DNA of 64,000 nucleotides from Platanthera guangdongensis (taxonomy: Eukaryota; Streptophyta; Magnoliopsida; Asparagales; Orchidaceae). The notes beneath the pieces were generated by a model that searched no databases, was not told the DNA's origin, and saw nothing but the letters and a program-made list of their open reading frames with translations. A program made the translations under genes and the position numbers. Each line of letters begins with the position of its first letter. The stretch's first letter is position 1. The stretch is taken from NCBI GenBank assembly GCA_039583875.1, contig CM077151.1, forward strand, positions 116,702,609-116,766,608. Reading direction: 5' to 3'. Below, one piece after another: positions 51,503 through 61,134 of the stretch.

Positions 51503-52719
51503 TGATGAGTCCATTTACATAGTGATTTTCAGACTCATCTAGGCTAGTTTTTTTTCACTTGCACTTCACTTTTAGTTCGTTATTGCATATAGTCCATCTT
51601 ATCTTTATTTCCATAGGAAGTGCACACTTAGGCCCGTGGTTGTGTATTTTTGTTACTTTTATTGATTGTACTCCTTATTGTGATTACCTGGAATGTCTGC
51701 AAATATCAGTGATTTGTTTTCCTATTGGTAAAGGGGTCATGTGCGTGTTCCGTGGTCGTGCGCCTCTGATCGTGCACACTATTCTTCGTATTTCCTAGTT
51801 CTGTCAGGGCAAACGAACGACCACTGGACACAGTGTGCATGACCACTGGTTGTGCACCACTGATCTTGTGCATTGGTTCCATTTTTACTGGAGTTCTGCC
51901 TCGGGTAATCGCACGACCATTGGACATAGTGCGCACGACCACCGGTCGTGCGCAACTTCTCATACAAGTTATCGCAGTTTTTCTTGAGTTCTACCATGCC
52001 ACTACGCATGATCACTGGACATAGTGCGCATGACCACTGGTCGTGCACCAGTGATCGTGCACATTATTATTTTTGCTTGCCTATAAATTCGCAGGTTTTG
52101 CACTAATTTCGGAAGCCGCGCATTGTTTTTCGCCGTTTTCGCCTCCGAGGAAGGGTTCCGCCGTTCCCCTTCATCTTCCAGCATAGGAGGTGCTCCGGAC
52201 AAGCTTTCACCGCCAAATCCAAGCTGGAGCTTCCTCTCAACCTCCTCCTTCATCCTTGAGCTTCAAGAATGGTTTGATCTAGCATTCTCCATCAATCTAG
52301 GAGAAGTTTATGCCATCCTCCACTGGATCATGACACAAAGAATACGGGTCCATTGGGAGTGAGTGACAGCCTCCTCTACCCCAGACGCTGTTGAGGACCG
52401 AGCTAGGATGCGGATTGACATCCCAACGAATGCAACCATGAATCCTCAGCAAGACTTCGGATCTGGTGAATTTCGCACACTTTTCTTCTCTTGTTGTTGA
52501 TAGTGTAGTTGATCTCTTGTATATGATGAAGTTGTTCTTATTTTGATAAACATATGTATACAATCATGTCTATGTGATTTCATATTTATGTTATTTGCGT
52601 AAGGTGCGCCTTTATTTTCCATCCGCCACCACATCTAGTTTTGTCGCACTTGCAATTACTAGTGGCGTGTGTAGCGTAGAGGTGCTCTCGACCCTCATTC
52701 TATCATTCTAATCACATCA
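51503..52719 (+). repeat. 3' LTR of a plus-strand gypsy-like element
   Basis: It starts TGATGAGTCC after the PPT and is provisionally ended at ..CTAATCACATCA (52719). It contains a GTCGTGC hairpin array (51740-52070), a TATA box (TATAAATT, 52082-52089) and a CT-rich leader. The right edge is uncertain because no partner LTR is present. Short frames here have no recognisable domain. Confidence 0.55.
51740..52070 (+). repeat. GCACGACC..GGTCGTGC hairpin array
   Basis: Five or six hairpins lie about 40-100 bp apart. The best, at 51931-51953, has perfect 10-bp arms GCGCACGACC and GGTCGTGCGC around ACC. Others (about 51833-51855, 52028-52050) have base changes that keep G-T pairs. The array ends about 12 bp before the TATA box at 52082. 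Confidence 0.85.
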
Positions 52720-52850
52720 TCCGTAAGCCTACTCATCCATCTACCCAACAGTTCGGTGCATAACAGCCCGTGTAGTTTTCCATCCTGCCTGGACAAGCAT
52801 TACATAGAGGCATTGCATAGGAGTAGTGGTAATGTTTTATTTTTCTTTTG
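52720..52850. other. Unassigned spacer
   Basis: Between the LTR above and the first sequence that aligns with element A. I see no motif I can name. Confidence 0.4.
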
Positions 52851-52900
52851 CTACAACAATCAAAACCACCTTTGTTAACGATGACCTAAGGACTTCAATA

Positions 52901-53092
52901 TCAAGTCCTCCTCAAAATTAACTCCACCTTTTTGTGTTCTTTGAGAGATCGATACTTGGGTATATTCGCCCGTTTTATATTTCTTGTGCGACCGGTACAC
53001 TTGCCGTTCAACGCATCATCTACATGAATAACATCTTCAATCCTTTCGGTAGGCAAGACCAAAATCAGAGCAGTGCACAATCTCGTCTTCAA
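52901..53092 (-). pseudogene. pol: RNase H stub of element B
   Basis: The part ALILVLPTERIEDVIHVDDALNG corresponds to [19 protein letters not shown] in element A. The downstream rest is frameshifted and lost after about 52900. It is far too short to be active. Confidence 0.6.
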
Positions 53093-53157
53093 TTCCTAAA
53101 AATCTTCTTAGCACTTGTCGCTCCAAACAAAAGCTGCGTGCTTCTGCATAAGCTTAG

Positions 53158-53801
53158 TCAGTGGCGTAGACATATAGAAAAATCTTCCACAAACCTCCTA
53201 TAATATCCTGCAAACCCTAGGAAGCTCCTTATCTCTATGGGTGTGGTAGGTCTATTCCAATCCATAACAGCAGCTATCTTCTCAGGGTCCACAAAAATCC
53301 CATCCTTATTAACATCATGACCCAGAAAAGAAACCTTAGGAAGCCAAAACTCACACTTACTTAACTTGACAAACAACTTAAGCTCCCTCAAGGTATACAA
53401 AACTAAGCGCAAGTGCTGGGCATGCTCATCAGCACAACGGGTGTATACCAGGATGTCATCTATAAAAAAACCACGAAACAGTCCAAGAAATCCTTAAATA
53501 CTCTGTTCATCATATCCATGAAAGCAGAGGGTGTATTAATCAATCCAAATAACATAACTAAGAACTCAAAATGTCCATGCCGTGAATGAAAAGTAGTCTG
53601 TGTAATATCTATCTCACGAATCCTCAACTGATGGTAGCATGAATGAAGATCAATCTTTGAAAACATAGAGTTACCACGCAACTGATCAAACATGTCATCA
53701 ATCCTCAGCAAGGGATATATATTTTTGATGGTCACCATATTCAGCTCTCTATAATCAATGCAAATACTCATCGATGCATCCTTTTTCTTCACAAATAGCA
53801 T
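53158..53801 (-). pseudogene. pol: Reverse transcriptase of element B
   Basis: Frame 53801-53460 holds the RT fingers and palm ([78 protein letters not shown]) and breaks in a run of T just before the catalytic box, which continues as FIDDILVYT in another frame. Frame 53412-53158 holds the thumb ([27 protein letters not shown].., [13 protein letters not shown]). The segment deleted from element A is retained here. Confidence 0.82.
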
Positions 53802-54071
53802 AGCAGCACACCACGATGAAGATCTCGTTATAATAAATCCATTCTAAAGCAACTCGTCCAATTTGGTACGAATCTCTTCCAGCTCATCCGAGGTTACATG
53901 ATACGGGGCCTTAGAAATATGATGGGTACCTATCTCCAAATATATGACGAACTCCACGTCTCTCTCGGGTGGATGACCAGGAAGATTATCAGGAAAAACA
54001 TCAGGAAACTCGTGCACAATAGCAATCTCCTCAACTCACGGCAAGCTACAATCGGTCACCAACACCGAAAC

Positions 54072-54446
54072 CTAACAGGCAAAACATTCATAATTCACAA
54101 GCTTCCGAGCACATATTGCAGAAATAATTGGAGATACTTGGCCCGGATAACCATAAACACTCCTGGGTTGACCGTTGTCCATCTTTATGTCCAAGAGCTT
54201 GAACTTGCACTGGATGACTGCATCATAATTGGACAACCATTTCATGCCCAAAATCACATCAAAATTTTCAAATTCTTTCAACTTTAGATCAACAACGACA
54301 AGAAAATTTCCTAACAGAATCAGACAACTCTGAATGCCTTGGTCTGATACCACTAATTGGAGAGAGGGCAACTTGACACAAAAGGCGTCGCCAACAAGAT
54401 CAAGGGTCAAACCGTGATGCTCTACGAAGGTTATAGCCACGAACAA
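54072..54446 (-). pseudogene. pol: Aspartic protease of element B
   Basis: 124 codons: VVSDQGIQSCLILLGNFLV, NFDVILGMKWLSNYDAVIQC and an NGQPRSVYGYPGQVSPIISAICARKL tail, matching element A. The active-site part lies upstream (about 54447-54520) and reads FNFGATH in a different frame, where FDSGATH is expected. A candidate intron with GT..AG ends lies at 54589-54526, as in the other Tekay-like elements. Confidence 0.75.
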
Positions 54447-54552
54447 GTGGGTTGCACCGAAATTGAAAAGAATGCTCGCCTAGCGGTTGTTGATCTTAAA
54501 CTTTCCTATAAAATCATATCCGCAACTAAGGAAATGAACGGCAAAACTACAG

Positions 54553-55716
54553 CTACGAACTAAAAGCTGGAACTAGGTTACGATCTAACCTAAAATCACA
54601 TGAGAAGACGTCTGAGCTTCCTCTAACAACACCACGTTCAGCTTGCCCTTCCCCTTGTCTAATAGCTGCGGTGGTGGCAAGGCCAGAAGTGGAACTGGTG
54701 GCAACGGGGGCTGAGCCTGCGAGCACTTTAACCTGAAATGTCCTTTTTGCCCACAATGAAAGCAACCTCTTTTCTCTCCCTAATAATTGGCATCATCATG
54801 CCCCTACCGCTTACATGTAGAACAAACCAAATCTCCTTTAGGAGCACTCTCAATCATATGGACCTGCTCCTTTTTCTGAGCTCTTAATCTCTGGTAACAT
54901 ATTTCAAATGGATGGTCTAGTCGGCCACAGAAACTGCATATTTCTTTGCTTCTTTTCCCTAAATCAGTGCTGGATATCTGAGTACTCTTACCCTCAATGG
55001 ATTTTCTCTTATCCTTTCTCATTTGTTGACCTCAATTCTTGGCATTGTCTATCACCTCAACCCTTAGAGTAGCCTCCACAACTTCATCATAGCTTTCAGA
55101 TCTGTAAGCACTAGCTAGCTGCTGGATATCACTCCTTCAACCACCTAGAAAACATTTAACTCTGATATACTCTGAAGACACCATGTTCGAGACAAAACGA
55201 CTCAGTTTGTTGAACTCCAACTCGTACTCGGTAACAGTAAGCTACCTTTACCTAAGGTGTAAGAAATCATTAATCAAACAGTCTCTCTTGACCGATGGCA
55301 GAAACTTCTTCAGCAGCAAATCCTTAAAGGATTCCCAGGAACACCCATCTTTAAGAATCTCCTTCTCCCTCAGCCACCAATTCTTAACAAGTCCCTTGAG
55401 TTGATGTGCAACAACCACCACCCTCTGGTACGCTGAAACTCCTGAATAAGAAAACAACTTCTCGATGGCAATTATCCAATCATCCAATGCCATGAAATCT
55501 GCTCTACCATCATAGGTAGGGGGTCCTAGTCTCTGGAAACGCGAAAATAATATCATTTCTGGTGGAAACAACACCGAGGGCGCCAGAGGAGCAGGGGAAC
55601 ATGAACAGTCTGACCCACAGCCGGGTCTTACACTCGCGGTAGCTGTCCTGACACAACAGATAACAATGATTGGATCTGCGACTGCATCTCCACCATCTAC
55701 GTAGATAAAGTCTCAT
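54553..55716 (-). pseudogene. gag: Gag of element B
   Basis: The capsid fragment (55574-55248) has FSRFQRLGPPTYDGRADFMALDDW, LKGLVKNWWLREKEI and SWESFKDLLLKKFLPS. After stops, 55022-54804 has KEICSFCGRLDHPFEICYQRL with both Cys of the knuckle, then DLVCSTCKR before a stop. 54765-54553 is the Gly/Ala-rich linker toward protease. The upper part (55716-55574) is frameshifted. Confidence 0.72.
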
Positions 55717-56501
55717 TACTCTGCCGCAGACTTTCGATCACTGCGTCGCTCTGCTCACCTTAAGACTCGCCCTCTGATTGGCAAGACAACCTAGTCGCCA
55801 CATACGTAGGCGCCATTCTAATAAAATAACGAACACTAATCAAAACCTAGCTCAATTTCTAGCACCAAATAACATAGTCTAAATAAAACATACTTAAGTA
55901 CGTGTCCATGCTGCTAACTTGCTCTGGGATTTTCAATCATGATGTCATGCCTAACTTAGGATGATATACCGTCATCCTATTGACTCGTGTGCCCGAACCA
56001 TGAATGTGTGAATTCTTATTCTTTTTGACTTAAAACCATGTGTGTACTTATGTCATCATGTAAATCTTTACCTTGGCACGTGTGCTGATGCAATGTTATG
56101 TCATGCATGTTGTGCTATGTAATCTAAAAAGTCCTTAATGCATGTTAAGAGTTGCGTATAGATGAAATGTTATGCATACCATACTACATAACATCACATA
56201 CAATGAAAAAAAAGAAAACATGCTAATGGGCAACCATGTGATGATGGTTATACATCTCATACTACATATCGTCACATGTTGCCACCAATGGTGGATCGAT
56301 ATACAAATAGATATTATGAATCTCATACTACATAATATGCCCCGTATACTTTTTATCATGTGATGAGTGTAGTGTTCATGCTTCAGCTAAGATGTATTGA
56401 TGACACTTCGGTGTGTGTATGAAATGAAGCTAGACGACTATCACAAAATCAGAGATATCTATTCGACCAGTTGTCAAACAACTCATCCCTCTGATACAAA
56501 T

Positions 56502-57117
56502 AGTCATAACCCGCATTTTATCAGCATTTAATAATATATCAAAGTATGGGAAAATGCACGTCATGATGCCACGCCAGAAGGGGATAACTTCAGACGCTCA
56601 TGCAAAACTCCAATTGAACACCTTTACGAAAGATTTATAAGTTATTTAATGAAAATCCAATTTAAGTTAAGCAGTTAGTCGTGTTCCTCCGCTTAGTGCA
56701 TCAACTAGTCCCCTATAAAATATATAGTTATACATCACAGAAATACTTTGATTAGATTGATTTAACATCCTACAAGAGTATAAACAACCTCGGAGGACAA
56801 CTAATGATATGCAAGACTCTAGATTTATTATAAGTATGAAAAAAAGTCTTTACATTGTCTAGAAAATTTTATTTTAGTTTTAGAAAGATGACATGTATGT
56901 AATACTAGTAGTAATAATGTTATAAGTTAAAATATCTAACATGCAACCTAACATAAAGCCTTTCCAGAGAGCAAGTAAAAATAACCACAAAAGGGCAAAC
57001 TCGGCAACTTAGCAAAGTACTTAATTATCCAAAAGAAAACCACCAGTGGGAGTTAACAACCTGACACGAACCCACTGAAGTTATGTATGTCTGTACTAAC
57101 AAGGAAATAACCAAAAA
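56502..57117 (-). repeat. 5' LTR end of element B, truncated
   Basis: The minus-strand end ..AAAATGCGGGTTATGACTA aligns with the GTGACA end of the A LTR. The sequence follows 45020-45630 with many changes and is interrupted by the CRM-like LTR after AAAAA (57113-57117), a possible target-site duplication whose partner lies outside the window. Confidence 0.75.
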
Positions 57118-57118
57118 T

Positions 57119-57286
57119 GATGGCGTGCCCCCTCCTCCACCATTTGAAGACGATGCTGATGATGCTGATGATGATCCGGTTGATAAGACAATACAACTCA
57201 AGGATGTGAGGTGGCACGATGACGCTAACGGAAGGCTACGCTACAACCTCCGCCCGCGGCGTGCTACCGCCACCGCAACACATTAG
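57119..57286 (+). CDS. pol: LTR-encoded C-terminal tail of the CRM-like pol
   Basis: About 55 codons from the LTR start to TAG 57284-57286: a Pro run, an Asp-rich stretch (DDADDADDDP), then KDVRWHDDANGRLRYNLRPRRATATATH. In CRM elements the pol frame is known to continue into the 3' LTR, and the 5' LTR carries the same bases without being used. The frame also extends 12 codons upstream into element B by chance. Here it can only be a passenger; its functional copy would be in the 3' LTR outside the window. Confidence 0.6.
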   Translation, partial: DGVPPPPPFEDDADDADDDPVDKTIQLKDVRWHDDANGRLRYNLRPRRATATATH

Positions 57287-57482
57287 CCTTATTTATTTCC
57301 TTCTTGCACTCTATTTTATATTTGGAATATAAAATTATCCTATGTTTAAGTGATAATTTTATATTCTTTGCATGTTTTATTATTTTTAGTTTAGAACATT
57401 TTTCATGTTGGTATGCCTTTAGCCATTCGGATGGATGAGATTACATCTCCATCATGAAGGGCTAAGGCTTGTTTGTAACTCC

Positions 57483-57490
57483 TATATAAG
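57483..57490 (+). promoter_or_regulatory. TATA box of the CRM-like LTR
   Basis: CCTATATAAGGAGG, about 365 bp into the LTR and ahead of a CT-rich leader. No palindrome array precedes it. Confidence 0.65.
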
Positions 57491-58189
57491 GAGGCTTTGT
57501 TATAAGATCATTTGAAAGAATTGAAAACCTAATCTCCTTTGAGAAATTTCGGCCAAGAGGAGCCTTCTCCTAGCCGCTGTCCCCCCTAGCTTGTGGTGTG
57601 AAGCCGCCGCCCCCTTGCTCCCTCCATCCGTTCGGTGCGACTCCGGCACGGCTTCCTTCGGTGCGACTCATTGGAAGAAGGTTGCAAACCATTCGGTGTG
57701 ACGCCGGTGGATCCATGGAGAGAGTGATTCTCCCACAGTTATCTTGTGTGAAAGCTTTCCGGGCGGGTAATCTCTTCCCCCTCCCTTGTGTGATTTCTTC
57801 TCTTTAGTTGTGGTGGTTTTTTCGCAAATCATTTTCTCCGGATCGTTAATTTAATCGCTGCAAGTTTTGAATCGAAATCGCCGTTGCAAGGCTTTTTATT
57901 TCTGGATCGGGTGGATCCTATTGCCTGAGCGGATCTTGGCCTATAGCCTTGGTCTTGTTCTCAAAAAGGAGTGGCAAACTTTGTGTTTTCTTGGGGAATA
58001 TTCCGAATCAAATTTCCGATCGTTGTTTTCGAGTCGACCATTCCTCCTTTATTGTTTGTGCTGCATTTTGTGACGAGGAACTTTTGTGGGCGATAGGTGC
58101 TGTGTAGGTGCGGTAGATCTACGACGTGTAGAGCGGAGATAGAGCGTTAGATCCGTGGAGATCTCCGATCCGACATTCCTACATCAATT

Positions 58190-58201
58190 TAGTATCAGAG
58201 G
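58190..58201 (+). other. Primer binding site of the CRM-like element
   Basis: TAGTATCAGAGG, three bases after the LTR end, matches the initiator tRNA-Met type TGGTATCAGAGC with two differences. Confidence 0.75.
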
Positions 58202-58264
58202 CGGTCGTTTCAACTTTCACGTTACAAACATCCTCTCTGTGTTCCTTGTTGGAGATCGAATCCT

Positions 58265-58294
58265 TGGCTGAAATTTTTATTTTTCAGTAAACTT
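58265..58294. repeat. 30-bp direct repeat, left copy
   Basis: TGGCTGAAATTTTTATTTTT then CAGTAAACTT. An identical copy is at 59248-59277. The two copies bracket a reversed fragment of the SIRE additional ORF. Confidence 0.9.
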
Positions 58295-59247
58295 CAGCTT
58301 GAGCAACTTCAGCTTTCTCACCTCCAAAATAAGCAGGATTTATACCAGATTCAGCCACATTGTCATCATCACAAAGGGGTGGATATCCAAGTGTGGCTCT
58401 GATGCTATTGGATATCCATTTAGCATGATCAGATCCAGCTTTGACTAGTACTCTCTCCCCCTTTATGACTTCTCTGGCTATATGATCTCTGAGATCATCC
58501 TTCTGAAATCTTATTTGTTCATCCAGGAAATTGACACCATCTTTATAAAAAATTTCAACTTCAGTAGCTGTGCAGTTTTTGTCTTTTGAGAATCCTTTAT
58601 AGCAGTTTGGACAGCAGCTAATCCTTCTTGTAATTGCTTATCAAAAGCTACTTTGACTTGAGTCCTTTCTGCATTCTGAGCAGTAGCAATATTTTTCATC
58701 TCAGTGACAATCACATTATGTGATTCAGTCAAGTTTTCATTCATCCTTATTTGATTTTCTAGGACATATCCTTGCTTAAGAGCTATGTCATCAACTTGTG
58801 TCTTGATTTTCTCTTGGTTGGTAGCTAGGAAAACCACTACATTTCCTCCTTTGTGGAAACAATCAGTCATTTCTTTCTTTTTTTGATTCACTTCAAATCT
58901 TATTGACTTGATGTCTTGGGCCAAAGAGAATTGGAGATCTTTGTGTGTCTCATCCATATACTTCTCCATTGCTATCCTTTGCTCATCTAGCTTGACTTGC
59001 AAGTCCACCAACAATGAGTTGTAATCAGCTGTTGGGGCAGGTTGTGGAGCTACAGTTTATAATGCTTTCTTGTAGCTTTGGCTTCTTCTTTTGAAGACCA
59101 TGAGCTTCCTTTTATTGGCTCTTGAAGCTTCTTCATTCTCATATGCTGAGGTACTAGCAATATCAACTCTATCCTTTGGACTAGGATGAAATTCCTATGC
59201 AGTCTTAGGTAGCTCCCCGTGAGTCCTTCGCTCCTCAGTTTCAATTC
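58295..59247 (-). pseudogene. Reversed fragment of the SIRE-type additional ORF inserted in the CRM-like leader
   Basis: The minus strand aligns with about 2010-2945 of the additional ORF. The longest open part (59014-58511, 167 codons) has LQVKLDEQRIAMEKYMDETH, SLAQDIKSIRFE, KKKEMTDCFHKGGN and DDIALKQGYVLENQIRMNEN. Downstream (58510-58300) the match continues in another frame (WISNSIRATLGYPPL, DDDNVAESGI equivalents). It reads without a break across the point where the plus-strand copy is frameshifted. It carries no promoter, LTR or PPT and is flanked by a 30-bp direct repeat. Confidence 0.85.
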
Positions 59248-59277
59248 TGGCTGAAATTTTTATTTTTCAGTAAACTT
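59248..59277. repeat. 30-bp direct repeat, right copy
   Basis: Identical to 58265-58294. After it the CRM-like leader continues (TCAAAAAAAAAAC..). Confidence 0.9.
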
Positions 59278-59400
59278 TCAAAAAAAAAACTTTTAACGAT
59301 CTACGTGTTATTAACAATGGGAATATATAAAAATATCTTATTTTCAACATAGCTTCAACCCTAGGAAAATTCATTTTTGCCCGGGGCCTCCCAAACCTGA

Positions 59401-61134
59401 ATGCGCACTAGGCTAGGAACGGAGTACACAACCCCGTCTACGTCTAGGATGGCTGCGAACGAGCATGGTGATCCCAACACCGAGGCTATAGCGGGTCTTC
59501 GTGCTGAAATGTCTGAGCTTAGGAACGTCTTAGCCCAGATCCTACAAAATCAGGAAAGGCCACCCCCACCTCCCGTTAATGTTGGGCAGTCCAACAGGCA
59601 CCAACCGAACTTTGACTCGGATTCTGAGGGAAACTCTCCCCGTGTGCCCCCTCGAGAACCCCGCCCCAAGCGAGGATTTGATATCACGACGGCCATAAAG
59701 ATAAATGCCCCCACCTATGATGGCATGGGAGATCCCCAGATATTCCTTCATTGGGCTATAGACATGGAGTGCTAGTTCGAATGGCACAACCTCACAGACC
59801 CCCAAAAGGTTCAAGTTGCCAGGATGAAATTAACGGGACGTGCCAAAACTTATTGGCTGAATGAAGAACGTAGGTTAGGAGCTGGGCACGGGGTCCCACT
59901 CATTGGATGTGCTGTGATGAAGAACCTGCTGACTGATCAGTACGTTCCCGCGTACCATCGGACGCAGATGTTCGATGAGCTTGCCACCCTTCGGCAAGGC
60001 TCAATGTCTGTTGCTGAATATATGGGAGAACTTAAGGACCGTATGGTACGATGTGACCTTCGAGAGCTCCCCGAAGTCACTTTATCTAGATTTCACCCCG
60101 ACATTCAGCGGAAACTCTTGCGTTACGGTCATACGGACTTGAATACGACTTTCAATGCCGCCTTGGACATTGAAAAGCACCTAGCATCTAAGGCTCACTC
60201 CCGTTATTCTAGTATGCAGAATAAGTCCACCCCTGGGGCATCTTCTTCCACATACCCTGATAAGGGAAAGTTCAATTCTACCGAGTCGAAGTCAATCGTG
60301 ATCACCGCTAGGAACTCCAATAACCCTGCGAGTGAGCGTGTCCCTATCGGGAAGGTTAGCAAGGCTAACACCACTTGTTACTCTTGCGGCATTCAAGGCC
60401 ACTATGCCTACGAATGCCCAACAAAGACAAAAACACTAGCCTTATTAGAGCCAACTACCGACCCTGACGATTACGTATACGAGGCCGCAGAGGAGAGTGA
60501 CCCCGAAGGAGTCCCTAGTGACTTAGAGGACGATCACCCCCTTATGGTGATGCGTTGTATCTTGCCCACTCCGCGTCCATTAGATGATTGGAAGAGGACG
60601 AGCATATTTTCTCTAATTTTTAAGAGTGGCGAGAAGCTTTGCAAGCTGATTATTGATAGTGGTAGCTGCGTGAATGTCGTATCTGAGAACGCCGTTGCAC
60701 GTATGTCCTTGGTCACGGAACCGCACCCGACCCCATATCAGGTCGCTTGGATCAACAAGCTCTCTGTACCAATTACCAAACGATGCCTAGTCCCACTCTC
60801 ATTCAAATCCTACATTTATGAGGTGTGGTGTGATGTCCTTCCGATGGACGCTAGTCATGTGTTGTTAGGCCGCTCTTGGCTATACGATCGTGATGTTACA
60901 CATTTTGGTAGAGCCAACACTTATGAATTCAAATTCAATGGCAAAACCATCACTTTGAGGCCGACCATCCCAAAGGAGCCCGTAGTCTTGGCTAAGGACA
61001 CCACTATTCCGGTTGAACGGAAAACATTGAATCTAGTTGGTAGGAAAGAGTTTAAGAGGGATCCGTTCTTTGATGGAATCATGTATGCGCTAGTCCTCTT
61101 AAGTGCGAAGCTCGATTCTAGCATTTTGGATTAG
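59401..61134 (+). pseudogene. gag: Gag and protease of the CRM-like element, one internal TAG
   Basis: One frame from 59401 with a stop at 59773-59775 (IDMEC-stop-FEWHNL), open again to 61134. N-terminus: ALRAEMSELRNVLAQ-like coiled coil and a Pro run. Capsid: INAPTYDGMGDPQIFLHWAI, KLTGRAKTYWLNEERR, LLTDQYVPAYHRTQMFDEL, LRQGSMSVAEYMGELKDRM. Zinc knuckle CYSCGIQGHYAYEC at about 60376-60417. Protease-like: CKLIIDSGSCVNVVS near 60640-60680, then HVLLGRSWLYDRDVTHFGRANTYEFKF. It ends at TAG 61132-61134 just before the RT spacer. Confidence 0.85.

Larger units (their letters stand above)
52851..57117 (-). mobile_element. Gypsy element B, an old decayed copy of the A family, minus strand
   Basis: On the minus strand: 5' LTR (57117 to about 56502), PBS-like GATACAAA, leader with the triplicated motif, gag (55716-54553), protease (54446-54072), RT (53801-53158) and a stub of RNase H (about 52980). 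The rest of RNase H, integrase, chromodomain and 3' LTR are missing. Stops and indels are frequent. It is cut at the top by the CRM-like LTR at 57118. Confidence 0.8.
57118..58186 (+). repeat. 5' LTR of the CRM-like element (1069 bp)
   Basis: It starts TGATGGCGTG and ends ACATTCCTACATCA, with TGATG/CATCA as matching inverted ends, followed after ATT by the PBS. TATA box TATATAAG lies at 57483-57490. Unlike the other LTRs of the window it has no palindrome array upstream of the TATA box. The first 169 bp are open for translation. Confidence 0.75.

Noticed and set aside
57083..57286. Independent small gene
   Set aside because: Its first codons lie in decayed element B and the rest begins at the CRM-like LTR start; it is the LTR-encoded pol tail.
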